In this document: positions 41,601 through 53,600 of the stretch, piece by piece
Layout of the letters: each line of letters opens with the position of its first letter
Numbering within the stretch: position 1 is the stretch's first letter
Assembly (NCBI GenBank): GCA_031841125.1
Contig: CM063112.1
Coordinates: forward strand, 17,138,603-17,202,602
Direction of reading: 5' to 3'
Origin: Acanthococcus lagerstroemiae
Taxonomy: Eukaryota; Arthropoda; Insecta; Hemiptera; Eriococcidae
DNA: 64,000 bases
Program-made: the position numbers and the translations under genes
Notes under the pieces: generated by a model
Seen by the model: the letters and a program-made list of their open reading frames with translations, nothing else
What the model was told of the DNA's origin: nothing
Database searches by the model: none

Positions 41601-44600
41601 AAGATTCACGTCCTTCAACGTGGTTTAAAAAAATACGCGAGTATCCACGTTGAATAATATTTTATGTCCACGTTTAAGGACAAAATCGCCTTTTTCCTTT
41701 TCCCATTGGATGAATATGTGGAGAATATTTGATACATGTTGCTGAATGTAATGTGGCCAACATTAGATATATTATTACGTTTTTACAAATTCCGAGCTGT
41801 AAATTCAATATGGCTGTTGATGTCCACGATGAAGGACACCTTTTTTTTTTTTTGGAAACCATGATCTCAGCAATAAATGAGTATTTTAGCATACAAATTA
41901 TCATTATTTCACAGAAGTTCTTACACAGCCTTCTAGAGGAAGTTATGAGGAAGTTATATGAGCATTTGAGAGAAGCTTATGCTTATAGTGGAACCCTACA
42001 GAGAGGTTTGAAAATTATCCACGTTGAAGGACATATCTCTTCCTAGACACAACTTTGAGGCATTCTAAAGGTCACTTAACTTGGTTAGAAAAAGATTGTA
42101 AGACCTATACCGTGTTGCCTCAACTTACCTCTTCAACAATAGAAAACAGTAGTTCCTGAATTTTATGTATTAAACCCTTCCAGCGAGCAAAAAAAAACGA
42201 AACTAGACCAAGTTGACACCCACGTTGATGGACATTTCAGGTGCATTTTCGATTTTCTAAGGATGTTCTGCTGAACTAGGGAGAGCTTTTACCACTGTCT
42301 CCATCAGAAGAGTTCATTTCCTCAATTTTGACATATTGCGCATAGCATTCTGATAATAAGTGGCAGAGTTACAGCCCATTTACATGAATTGTCCATTTTT
42401 CGGAGAATTACCCATAGTCATATTCCTAAAAATCATTAAACGTTTCCCATTCCCTTTCCTTTTGGCATGAGTGTGGAAAGCAGTTCTTCAGTCATCAAGG
42501 AATTCGATCACACACATCTACAAATACACGGTTTCTATGCGTTCTCTCATTTCCAGCGTTTTTTCTTGTAGTACCCAGTAAAGTTACTTTTAAAACACCC
42601 TGTACATAACCTTTACTTAACATACTCGTACGTGTAGTGATAAGGAAGTTGAATAATGAGATAAAATCGTTTGCTGTTTTCATAATGAGCTAATTTTGCT
42701 CACATACAAACCGACGTTCTCTGCATGACGATTGGAAATCCCTACATGCATTATTCTGTTGGCCGGTCCATTTGAAATACGCGCATAAAGTAATTTTGAT
42801 CGTTAGTCAATCAACAGCGTCGCTATCGTTTTCAAGAAGTGAATCACTGAATATGGTAAGTTTTTACTATTCTTATGATTTCATGTTCTATTGAATGAAA
42901 ATTTTATACAGATTCAATTTGATGCGAACTTGACTGGACTTCTTCAACTTCAACTCCGTTCACGCTTCCTTCGCTTCGTTGAAGAATACGTCAGAGGTTG
43001 ACGGTGATGGTGGAAAATATTTGGCTGCGGTATTTGAGGGTGGCAAAAATAATTAGCTGTGCTTAGCAAGGGAAAGTAACGTCTTCGTTTAAGCTTACAT
43101 CGAACCTCTCCGGTCAGTTGCTTTTTTGAGTTACGTGGTAGCTAGGTAGTAGAGTACACAGAATTTCCGTGCAGAACTTTTGAAGTTATGACTGACGAGG
43201 CGGTGGAAGTTATGGATATACAGGTCAGTAGTCAGTAAATGTATTGACATCCAAGAAATCTAGAACATGTAGTTCTCGTATTTACGTAATTTTCGTAATT
43301 CGGTTCAGACAAGTTTTGCCAGTCATCATCACCAGTCAACAAAATTTGAGTTGAAATTATCGATGCAAACACGTGTGTCGATCGAAATAATTTGAATTCC
43401 GCGTGGAACTCGGTTCGATTTCCTCGAACATTCGCCCTTTGGGGCCTTTAGAGTTCAAGATAGAATTCCGTCCGAATTTCTCGAACGTTCGCCCAGCGGG
43501 GCCGAATCTTTCTCCTTTTCGTTATTTCTTAGACTGACGACAAATATTTATTTGTTTGTTTGTTAGGTCCGAATGCCCGAACTCCCGAAGCTGATTCCGA
43601 GATGGTCAAAAATTAGTATTTTATTATCCTTATAAGTTAAAGTTGTCGAAACTTATATTTCTTCTAGTTAACGTTTTCAATAGTGGAACCTAATTTAGAC
43701 AGGGTTTTTTCCCTCAAGTATTGACGTAACTCCCCCTAGGTTTAAACGATCCAGCTTCCTCTTCAGGTACACAAATTTACGTCAACTTCAAGGATAAGTT
43801 CGTACAGTAAAACCTCCAATAATGAACACTCTTAGCAAGGACGAAACTAAGGATGGGCAGCCTGCCCCCCAAGCTTCCGTAGGAGTTGGGAAATTTTAGT
43901 AGATGGATCAAAAGTTGAGAAAATCCAACAAGTTAAAAGGTAGTTTTTATAATTTTAGATTTATTACTATCATAAATAATAAATTTATATAATATGCTCT
44001 TTAGAGTGATATTCATGACTTTCCCAACTTTAGATGTAAGTTTTCTGAAATTTCCCAACTCAGAATTTCAACTTGTAAAATTTGAATTGTAAATTGAAGG
44101 AAATTTCAATTTTTGAAGGAAAAAAAAAGAAAGAAATACTTATTTATAAATGGAATACAAAAATTATGAATTAACGTTCTTCCCAATGAGATAAACCACA
44201 ATTATACGACTTTACCATTTTTCCTGTTTATTCAATTAAAACAAAGGTAGAAATTCGAATGAGCCTAGGCGCTAAGTGTATTTATTTTTAGTACCAAAGG
44301 TAGATCGTGACCAGCTCGGAAGAAAGGGGGCTTACGTCTAAAAAATTGATTTTGTTTTTTTTTGCAGATTCATATTCTCGATCCTCAGGAGCATCCACTC
44401 CCGTTTGCCCAACCTCAGAAAAACTATTTTTCACGACTGTACAAGCGTTTAAAAACTGATAGTTGTAAAAAAAAAAAAAGGGTAATTTATAAGAAAGAAA
44501 TTAACGACTATGTGTGTGATTTTTCTCACAGAATGAGTGGTTCTGACTGAAAGAAGACAATCTTCAATTTCCGCTACAGAATTGGTTGCATACTTTCTAT

Positions 44601-47600
44601 TTTGAAGGGGCAATTCAATATTATTATTTTTTGAAAATGCTGATAATAATTTCGAATATTTTTAAATAAAAAATTTAAACATGGTATTTAATTGTCTCTC
44701 TATCTCTCTATACATTAAAAACCGAAACTCCCCCCCACCCGCTCCTGAAAAAAAAACTCCAAGGAGCCTGATATCTGAATCCCTGGCTACTTTCAAGGAC
44801 ACAAGTTTTAAGACATAACAGACATAATAAGATATAAAAAGACATTATAATGACATAATTACCTATACTGCGGGTTGCCTACCTAAAAATCAGAAAAATT
44901 GCAGGGGCAGATCAGCTACTTTCAAGGACATAATCTGTTTTAACATAAAAGATCTCCAAGTTTTAAGACATAACTGACATAATAAGACATAAAAAAGACA
45001 TTTAATGACATAATTACCCATAAGATCTACAAGATCTCAAATCACTGCTGGTTGCCTACCCTGCCCCTTAATTGCTCAATTTTCCAGGGGTAGCCTACCC
45101 TCAGGAGGAGGTTCATGGTTGTGGAGGAAGCTCCTGGAGGGGGAGGAGGGCCCCTGTGGGGACGTGGGCTGTGGATGGAGATGGAAGCCCTGGGTGGGGC
45201 AAGGGGTTAAGATAAGTAAGAGGACCTGATGGAGGAGAAAGTCCTTGCTGAGAGAGAGGGCCAGGGAGAGAAATGGCCGTGGTGCGGGAGGGGCTGGTGA
45301 CGGGATGGCGTCTTCAGGAGGAAGGGCTCTCGGGGGGAGGGGTGGTCATGGTTGTGAGAGCTCCTGGGTAGATGGCCAGGGATCTTCAAAGGGGTTGGAG
45401 GACTATAGAGAGGATAGGGCTGCGAAGGGAGATCAAGACCCGGGGGTAGTGGTAGGTGAGGGGTCCTTGTGGTGGAGGAAATGGTTGGTAGGAGAGGGTG
45501 GCTATTTAGGAAGGAGGAGGTAGTGGTGGGTGAGGGTCCTGGAGGGGCAGTAAAACTTTAGTTGATAAGGGCCTGGGGTTATAAGAGGTACTCATGGTGG
45601 AGGAGAGAGCTCCTGAAGGGGAGGAAAACCACGGTGGTGGCGGGGACTGTCGAGGGAGATAAAAGCCCCGGATGGGGGGAGGGGTAATGGTGAGTAAGAG
45701 GTCCTGGTGGAGGAGGAAGTCCTGGGTGAAAGAGGGACTGGGGAGGGAAATGGAAGCCATGGTGCGAGAAGGACTGGTGGTGGGGATCTGAAGGGGACGG
45801 GTGGTCATGGTGATGGGAGCTCCTGAGTGGAGAACCAGGAGGACTAGGGGATCTTCGTGGGAGTTGAGATGAGGAAACCGCCGAGAAGGAACAGTGGAAG
45901 AGGAAGGCTGTAGCAAAGGATTATGGCCGCAATTAGGAAGGGCGTAGTGATGGGTGAAGAAGTCTTGGTGGGGTGTGGTACGTGAACAGAAATGAAGGCC
46001 ATAGTGGTGTGGTGGTGGTCGGGGGGACATGGTCCTAATGGAGGGCACTTCGGGTGGAAGAGCATGATCGGGGGGAGACTAGGCGATGATCGGAGGGATG
46101 AACGGAGGGTGCCATGTGGGGGAGAAGCTGTGGACGGAGAAAGTCATGGAGCGAATGAGAGGGTAATGTAAAGAGATTAAGGCCCAGTTGGTGGAGGTCG
46201 GTTGTGGTGGTCGATGGTTGTAGAGGTGAGGAGGAAGTCCAAGGGACAGGGCCTACCCGGATGTGCAGAAGGAAAGGGTTCGCATGGGGGATACTGCGGA
46301 CGTAAAAAACCATAGGGTGGGCACTGAAGCCTCTGGTAGGAGATTATAGCCGTTGTGGGGGAGGAGTTTGTGGCTGAGGAGGGCTGCGACTGTTGAAGTG
46401 CGACCGTGGTGAACGAGGGGGTCGTGGTGGAGGAGGAGGAGGAGGAGGAGGCTCGTGAAGGAGAAAGGATGGAAGGGGAAATTCATGGTGGAAGACTGAG
46501 GACCGCTGATAAAGAGGGAGCAAAAGAAGCGTAAAGCAAACCTCAACTCAGGAACAAAAGTTTTAGACCAAACACTGAGGACTGTGATGGTCGGACGAGG
46601 CGCGAAGCGGCCAGGTTGACAAAGCCCCCTAGTTCATACTATTTGTAACAAAATACTTTGTAGACATAACTGTCGATCTTCAATATTGAAGGCGCAAGAA
46701 ATTCACCAAAAATATCAATTTTTTAATTAATATGTGGCCCCTTCAATTTTGAGAATAGGCTATTCTTTTTGAGAAGATTTCTTGTATTTCTGTAAATGAA
46801 GTAGCATACTAAGGTGAGTTTCCCCATTTAGAAATATTACAGAATTTTTAAACAAGAAACTATAATTGACTATCACTTTTTCTTCGTTTCCTCCCACTCC
46901 CCACCACTGAACGTGCACCTGGCTGACCACTCCGACATGTTCCACACACTCACAGATGTGACACAACACGATTCCAAAGGCATAACCTGCAGTACAAACC
47001 ACATGCTTAACGATACAGTGTTACCAAACTTCAAACGCGTTTTTCTCAAAAACTTGATTTTAGACGTGCGAGCTTCCTTTCTTACGAGCCGGTCACTAAA
47101 ATATAAACGCTATAATCGAAAATTTTTATGAAACGTCGAATCCTTTCCATGAACTCCTGGAGATTCCCTTGAAATGAGAAAATTTGATTCAGATGGAGAA
47201 TTTAAAACAATGTCTTGAATTTTATCATAATTCTGACTCAAAACCAGATATTTACGCTCTTCAAACCTCAATGTAGGCGCTATTTGATTCATGCGCTGAA
47301 TGCTCATCGTTAATCGAAGTTGTTAAAAATTCTCGAAAAATGAAAAATCTATTGTAGCTTACTTTCCGGGTTTTCAACTAATCGTAACAGCGTCGTATTC
47401 AACAGCTTCAAATAAACAAAAATTCAGCGGTCTAAAAATCATCAAAAATCATCTCCGAACGATAATGGCAGATAAAAAATTGGATTTATTAATGTTACTG
47501 GACTCGGAAGAAAATTTCACAGATCAAATCGAAATTAAGAAAATCATGAAAGTTTTGGCGGCATTAAAAAATCGAAGAATTAAACTACAAAGTAATTTCA

Positions 47601-50600
47601 AAATAAAAACTGACACATTTTTTAATTTGTTTCTTTGTAAAATGGACATTATTTGTCATTTATTAAGGTGTTGAAAATAAATTTTAAAATGTGTTTCAGT
47701 TGGTAATACCCGTTTAGTTATTTATTATTATTATATAGTTTTTTTTTTGCATTTTTTTGGGAGGGGGGGGGGGAAGGGAGAGAATACAAAAAGTTTACAC
47801 TTGGGAATTTTGAGTCGAGTTAGTTGGGAATTTAACCATTTTTGCCCCCCCCCCCCAACCCGATGCGCAAAAACCCGCCAGTTACCCGCTGAAAAGTTAC
47901 TTTTTCTAACCCTTCGAATACCCGGGTAATGGAACAGCCAATCAGAAAGCTCCGTTTATGTGGTGGGTAACTGGTAACCCTCTAGTTTTACCCGTGTAGC
48001 CCTGCAGTTACCCGTCAGTTACCCTCGAATCCCTTCCGTTACCTAGATAATCGAAAGGTTACAAAAGGGTAACTTTTCCGCGGGTAACTGGCGGCTTTTT
48101 GCGCATCGGGAAAAATCTCTTCGCTATTTCCCTGACTTTCGGGGCAAAAAAAAAAATTGGTCCGTTATTAGAGATGTTTGTTATGTAGAGGTTTTCTTAA
48201 TCACGTTATTAGACTCGATGCTAAAAACAAGTGTTCGCCACTACCGATTTTCGCTGTGTTAGTAAAGGGAGGTTCTATTGTATTTAACTCTTCTCATCGT
48301 CATCATTTTCTGTCACACTTTCTTCTCTCTTTTTTTCTTAATTTTTTCCTTACCTTTTTATTTTGTTTTTCTGTCTCCTTTCTACCGGGCCCTATTCTCC
48401 TTCTGTATGGGTCCCTTCTTAGCGCGGGGTCTAGCGCAGATCGCTCAAGCTACATACTACACCTTAAGGAGACCCACTTTTTCTTCGCTTCCACGAATAT
48501 CGAGATTTTGTTTAACTTACCAGCGGGAACAGAAAATATATTATCATACTGGAGCTACAGGCCAACAAAACAGCGAAGTTCGACCATTCTGGAAGGGAGC
48601 ACTTAAATCTTTCTCTTTTGCCTCTATGATTTTTGTGTTCATCGATTTATTCATTTTGACTTCAGGTGAACGTGTACAAGGGCAGTTGCACTGCAGTAAT
48701 CTTGGTTCAGATTTTCCTGTTATGTTTTCTCTTTGGTATTGTCGAATCTACTCGCATAGCAACATCAATATTGGGTGCTGCCAGTTCGATCGCCTTCAAG
48801 GGAACCGACCTGAGCAAACTGAATTCATCTCGTGATAACATGCCTGGTACACAACCATCTACTGAGACCAGTTTCATCAATTCATCAGAGAGGAATCCAC
48901 AGCCGAAAATAATAGGTGTCGAATATGTAATTGTGGCGTTAACGGCGATTATTTTAATTGTTGCTCTTGGTCTGTGGTTAAATGAGACTTGCCAAATAAC
49001 AGCTTTAGTTACACCGATATGTCGCAGTAGTTCCATGCATGAACAATTAATAATCAACGAATAGGATACGTTCGCTTTTCTCATCTACCCCAAGTGTGTA
49101 TGTATTACCGGCAGTTTGTCAATTCCAACAGTTTATGAACTACCTAGGTAGTTTATACACTGCCGGCAGTATTTAAATAGATTTGTACTTTTTATATACT
49201 CCCTAAAAACAGTTTATAAACTGCCTAGGTAGCAAAGAACAAAAATGCGGAAAGAACGTACATAAGTTTACCTAGCATGGTCTTCCAGCATGGCCTTTTA
49301 AATGGAAAATAAATTTTATTTTAGACAGTGATATCGACTTGTGGTACATTTTTGGCTACAGTGTTATATCGTGTAAATCCCTGTCCGTGACAATCTACAC
49401 TGCAAGGAGACAGACTTGAATAATTGATTCATTTTTGTAATTATCAAGGCTACAAAAGTCTTCGAGGGCTCTACATACATAATATATTTGTAAAGATCTA
49501 TATGAATCACTAAAATTACAGTCCCCCCCCCTCCAGTGTTGGAAGAATGCAAGAATCATCGTTCTCGTTCGTTATTTTCTAACTGCATGGTTCTCATTCA
49601 TGTCCTTTGTTCTCCTTACCTTAAAATTACCAACGTTTCCGTTCTCGTTCTCTATCCCATTACCATATTGTTCCCGTTCCCAATCTCGTTCTTGTTCCCA
49701 CCTTTGTTCTGTTTTTGTTCCCGTTTCCCGTTCTCGAGAACATGCCGTTTTCCTTTTCGTTCTTGTTCGTTCTTCCAACATTACTCGTCTCTTATTTTTC
49801 TGTAAGTAATTCTGATTTTCAACCATTAAAGTCAACTCCCATTTGGTACGAAAAGTCGCTCTTCTCTCAGCACAGTTTTTTTTTTTTTTTTTTTTTTTTT
49901 TAATGAGTGGTACTTTTGCGAAACATGGCAAAACTATAATATCTTCGTTTTGTAAAGAGTACAAAAATATGCAGTTTCAATCTTCATTCGCTTCACTTTT
50001 ACAGTAGTGGTATCTAAAGGAGGACCACTAATCAAAAACTTATTTCTTATTGTCTAATTTGTTTCCACCAAATTTTTGTGACATCACGGGTGAATCGGTC
50101 GAAGTGTTTTCTTATTTTTTAGTGAAAAATTCAGAAAAAAGTGACATCGCTTGTTTAAAAGCACAAGGTTTTTGTACAATATTATATTACCACGTTATAT
50201 AACTTGTTTTCTCTGAATCAGTATCCCTGTTGATGCGTGAATCATTAAGCGAAGTAGATTGTTGTTTTTTTTTCTTAGTGTTTTTATGTAAATGAGGCGT
50301 TCTGCCGGTTGTTGATCAGGGTTTTGAGAACCTGTGTATCACTTAACATACAGTGGTGCTAGTCAGTGAGTGTTGATTAGCAAATGAAGTATCGTGTGTC
50401 TCATGCACACTTAACCTAAGTTACATTTTGACGAAAAATGAGTTAAATACATATTCTTATAGATCTCAATGCCCTCTACCGGGCTGCACTCGCAAATGAC
50501 GAATTACTTCCTTTTCTAGCCCGCTACATGGCGTAAACCGTTTGAGCCGTATATAACACAACGTTATTTATAATTTTCGAATCACTTTCCTGAAAAAAAA

Positions 50601-53600
50601 AGCTTTTTGTCACTTAGGTCAAGTGTGCATGAGAGGATAAAGTTCAACAATTATAGAAAAAAGAGAAGTTTGCAACAAAAATGATCCCAGTGCACAGATA
50701 CGATAAATTCAGGGTAAGGGTCAAAGAAGTTATTGAAAGGAGACAAAAAAAAAAATGAAGACTCAGCGCAAGAAAAATATAATATCATAGAATGTGCAAT
50801 TACAGAAGGTAACGACGAATATGGGGTGGTTAGAGAAAAAGAAATAGCGGATGATAAACTAACAGAAAACACCAAGAAGATAATCGAAAAAAGGGAACAA
50901 CTGCAACAGAAAAAATCTTTGAAAAAATTTTTGGTACCAACGGAGAAAATAGAATTCACAGAATTGAAGAAAATAGGAGTCAGAAAAAGCATAGCAAATT
51001 ACAGACCAATAAGTTTGATGCAGATAAAAAATTAGAGTCGAGAACAAGCGGGCTTCCGAAAAAATTATTCAGCAATAGACCAAACCTTCATAGTTAATCA
51101 ATTAATTGAAAAAGCCAATGAATACAATCGGGAGGTGCAACTTATGTTTACCGTTTATCGACTTCAACAAAGCCTTTGATTCAGTTCACCACAACTTTTT
51201 GGGAAAAGCTATTAGAAAACAGGAAGCTGAACCGAAATGGATAAATATAGTCAAAAAAATGTACGAAAATGCAAAAGCCCACATAGAAATGGCAAACAAG
51301 GATGGGAATTTGCAATTCAAAGAGGAGTACGTCAAGGTGATCCACTATACCTGAACTTATCCAATTGCATCGTAGAACAGATTTTTAGAAACCTAAACTA
51401 GGAACAACAGGGAGTAAAAATAGATGGGGACAGGACAGGCTGACGACGAACTTAAGATTTGTGGATGATATTGTAATTAAAGCGGAAAGTAAAAAGGATC
51501 TCCAAAATATGGCAAACGATCTCATAACCGAAAGCAAAATAGCAGGACTGTCAATAAATATGGAAAAAACAAAAATTATAACAAGGAGATGGGGGAATTC
51601 AAAATTAAAGGAGGTATAATACAAACAGTCAAAGAAATTGAATATGTGGGGCAAACAATTTCATTTCAAAATAGGAACAAAGAAGAAATATCCAAAAGAA
51701 TAAAAGGAGGGTGGAATAACTATTGGGCCAAAAAAGAATTCTACAAAGGGAAAATAGCAAAGAAACTGAAATTCAAAAGCTGGGATAGTTATACTTTACC
51801 ATCACTAACATACGGATGTCAGACATGGCCTGCAACAAAAGCCATTGTGGAAAAAAATGCAATCCACTCAAAGGCCAATGGAAAGAAGTATCTTATATAG
51901 GAATCAAAAAGCTGGACGAAATCAAAAACACGGAAATCAGCGGAAAATCAGGACTAAAAGACTAGGGATACACAATCAAAAAGTTAAAAGCAAAATATGC
52001 GGGACATGTAATTAGGCAAGAGGACGGGTGGGGAAGGAAAGTTTTGAACTGGATACCAAGGGAAGGGAAGCGTAACAGGGGAAGACCACAAACAAGATGG
52101 AGAGACGAGGTAGTTCAGGAGTGAGGACCAACTTGGGAAAGAGAAGCACGAGAGAGGAAAAGATGGAAGGGATGTGTAGAGACATTTTCTCAGAAATGGG
52201 GGCCTATATTGGGGGAATAGAGTCCGACACGAGTTAAAGATGACATTTTTCTACTCTTTTTCGATTTTTTTTTTTTTTACGAGTTTTAGAAGGGATTGCC
52301 AGAGATGACTCACGCACGAGATATTGACAGGTTTCCCCGAGAAAAGTATACTGCAAAACAGGAAGCAGGTGATGTGTGATCATGTATGAAATACTTTCAA
52401 GAGGGGAAGCGGCAGGTTTCTTCCTGTCCAGAAAAGGTGGATTTGTGGGCCAGTTAAAAGAGGATATTCACAGCCTTCAGACATCTCCAGATCAAGCCAC
52501 ATTTACCAGAGCCAGCGCATTCTTCTTGAAGAAATGGCGGAAGAAGAAGGAACGTTGCGGGTTTTAGATTTCGTTAAATACTTTGATAAAAGGTATGGTT
52601 CCGAAAGTATCTATATTGGTATGAGGGAGCCGCTGAACACTACTGAAGCGACCAACTAAAATGTGGACAGATGCTTACCACTGGGCACTCTCGAATTCCG
52701 GATGTTACAGCACGACGAAGAGAGTTGCAGGCAGTATTTCACTACATCATCCAGGATGAATACAGCACTTATGCCGAAAATTTTGAAAATGTATCAAAAA
52801 CGTTCTGGTAAATGAGCTCATTCAGACGATCTTAAATCTGAGCGAACGGAAACTCGGACCATAACAGTATCACGTTCAGGCGTTAAATGTACATGCCCAT
52901 GCTGTGTAAAAAATGGACAGCGTAAACATGCGCTAGGCGTTCAAATTAGAAGGAAAGAAGTGAGCGTACCACCGGAGGCTAAAAGTATCCCTCTTGGACA
53001 GAAAAAGAATAGGAGGCTAAGAAAGCACTAAACATAGGCACTGTAAATTTCTTCTCGTGTACAGCTCTGTAATGCGAAATAATATTGTTCATGAGCATAT
53101 GTATTTTTATTGAGTGTGACAGTTGATTTCTCGTGCATTAGAATAATATGTAGTTCATAATTTTTCTTTTCTCATCATCATTCATTTTTTCTCATTAAAT
53201 ATTTCTTCTCTCGTTCATCTCATTTATAAATGCTACTCAATCTTTCGATTTGTCTCGTGCTTCCTATTATTTTTCTCGGGCCGATAAATGGATCCCTTTT
53301 TTTATTGAATAATGTGTGGGACATTTCTGCGTTTTTGCCTAATTATGCCGGAAGTACTACTTTCAGCGCCGAATTATCAGTTTTTTAGTGCCAAAGAATC
53401 CGGCCTCTAGTTATAACATACAATCTCTTCTCCAGTTATTATACAAATAATAATATTGCGGTGTGGCAAAATCGTATACCCCCTTTCTCAATTTCGGGTC
53501 CATACAGGATTATATATGTTTGTATAGAAGGGGTACAATATATGTACCCTTCTTCCATTTGTATACACAAATATTTCATTTTGTATGTACAACCTTCTCC

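Noticed and set aside
41729..42046. 105-codon ORF inside the 1.17-kb TIR element as transposase
   Set aside because: Too short, no DDE, zinc-finger or other transposase motif, and it includes the recurring CCACGTTGAAGGACA word.
45506..46048. 180-codon minus-strand ORF
   Set aside because: His/Pro/Ser-rich translation of a GGA/GTGG tandem repeat; frames are open because the strand lacks T.
48278..48835. 185-codon plus-strand ORF
   Set aside because: Starts in a pyrimidine-rich stretch giving poly-Phe/Leu, and overlaps the more protein-like frame at 48,666-49,064.
49572..49964. 130-codon minus-strand ORF rich in Arg, Glu and Thr
   Set aside because: Translation of the GTTCTC/GTTCCC hexamer array and poly-T.
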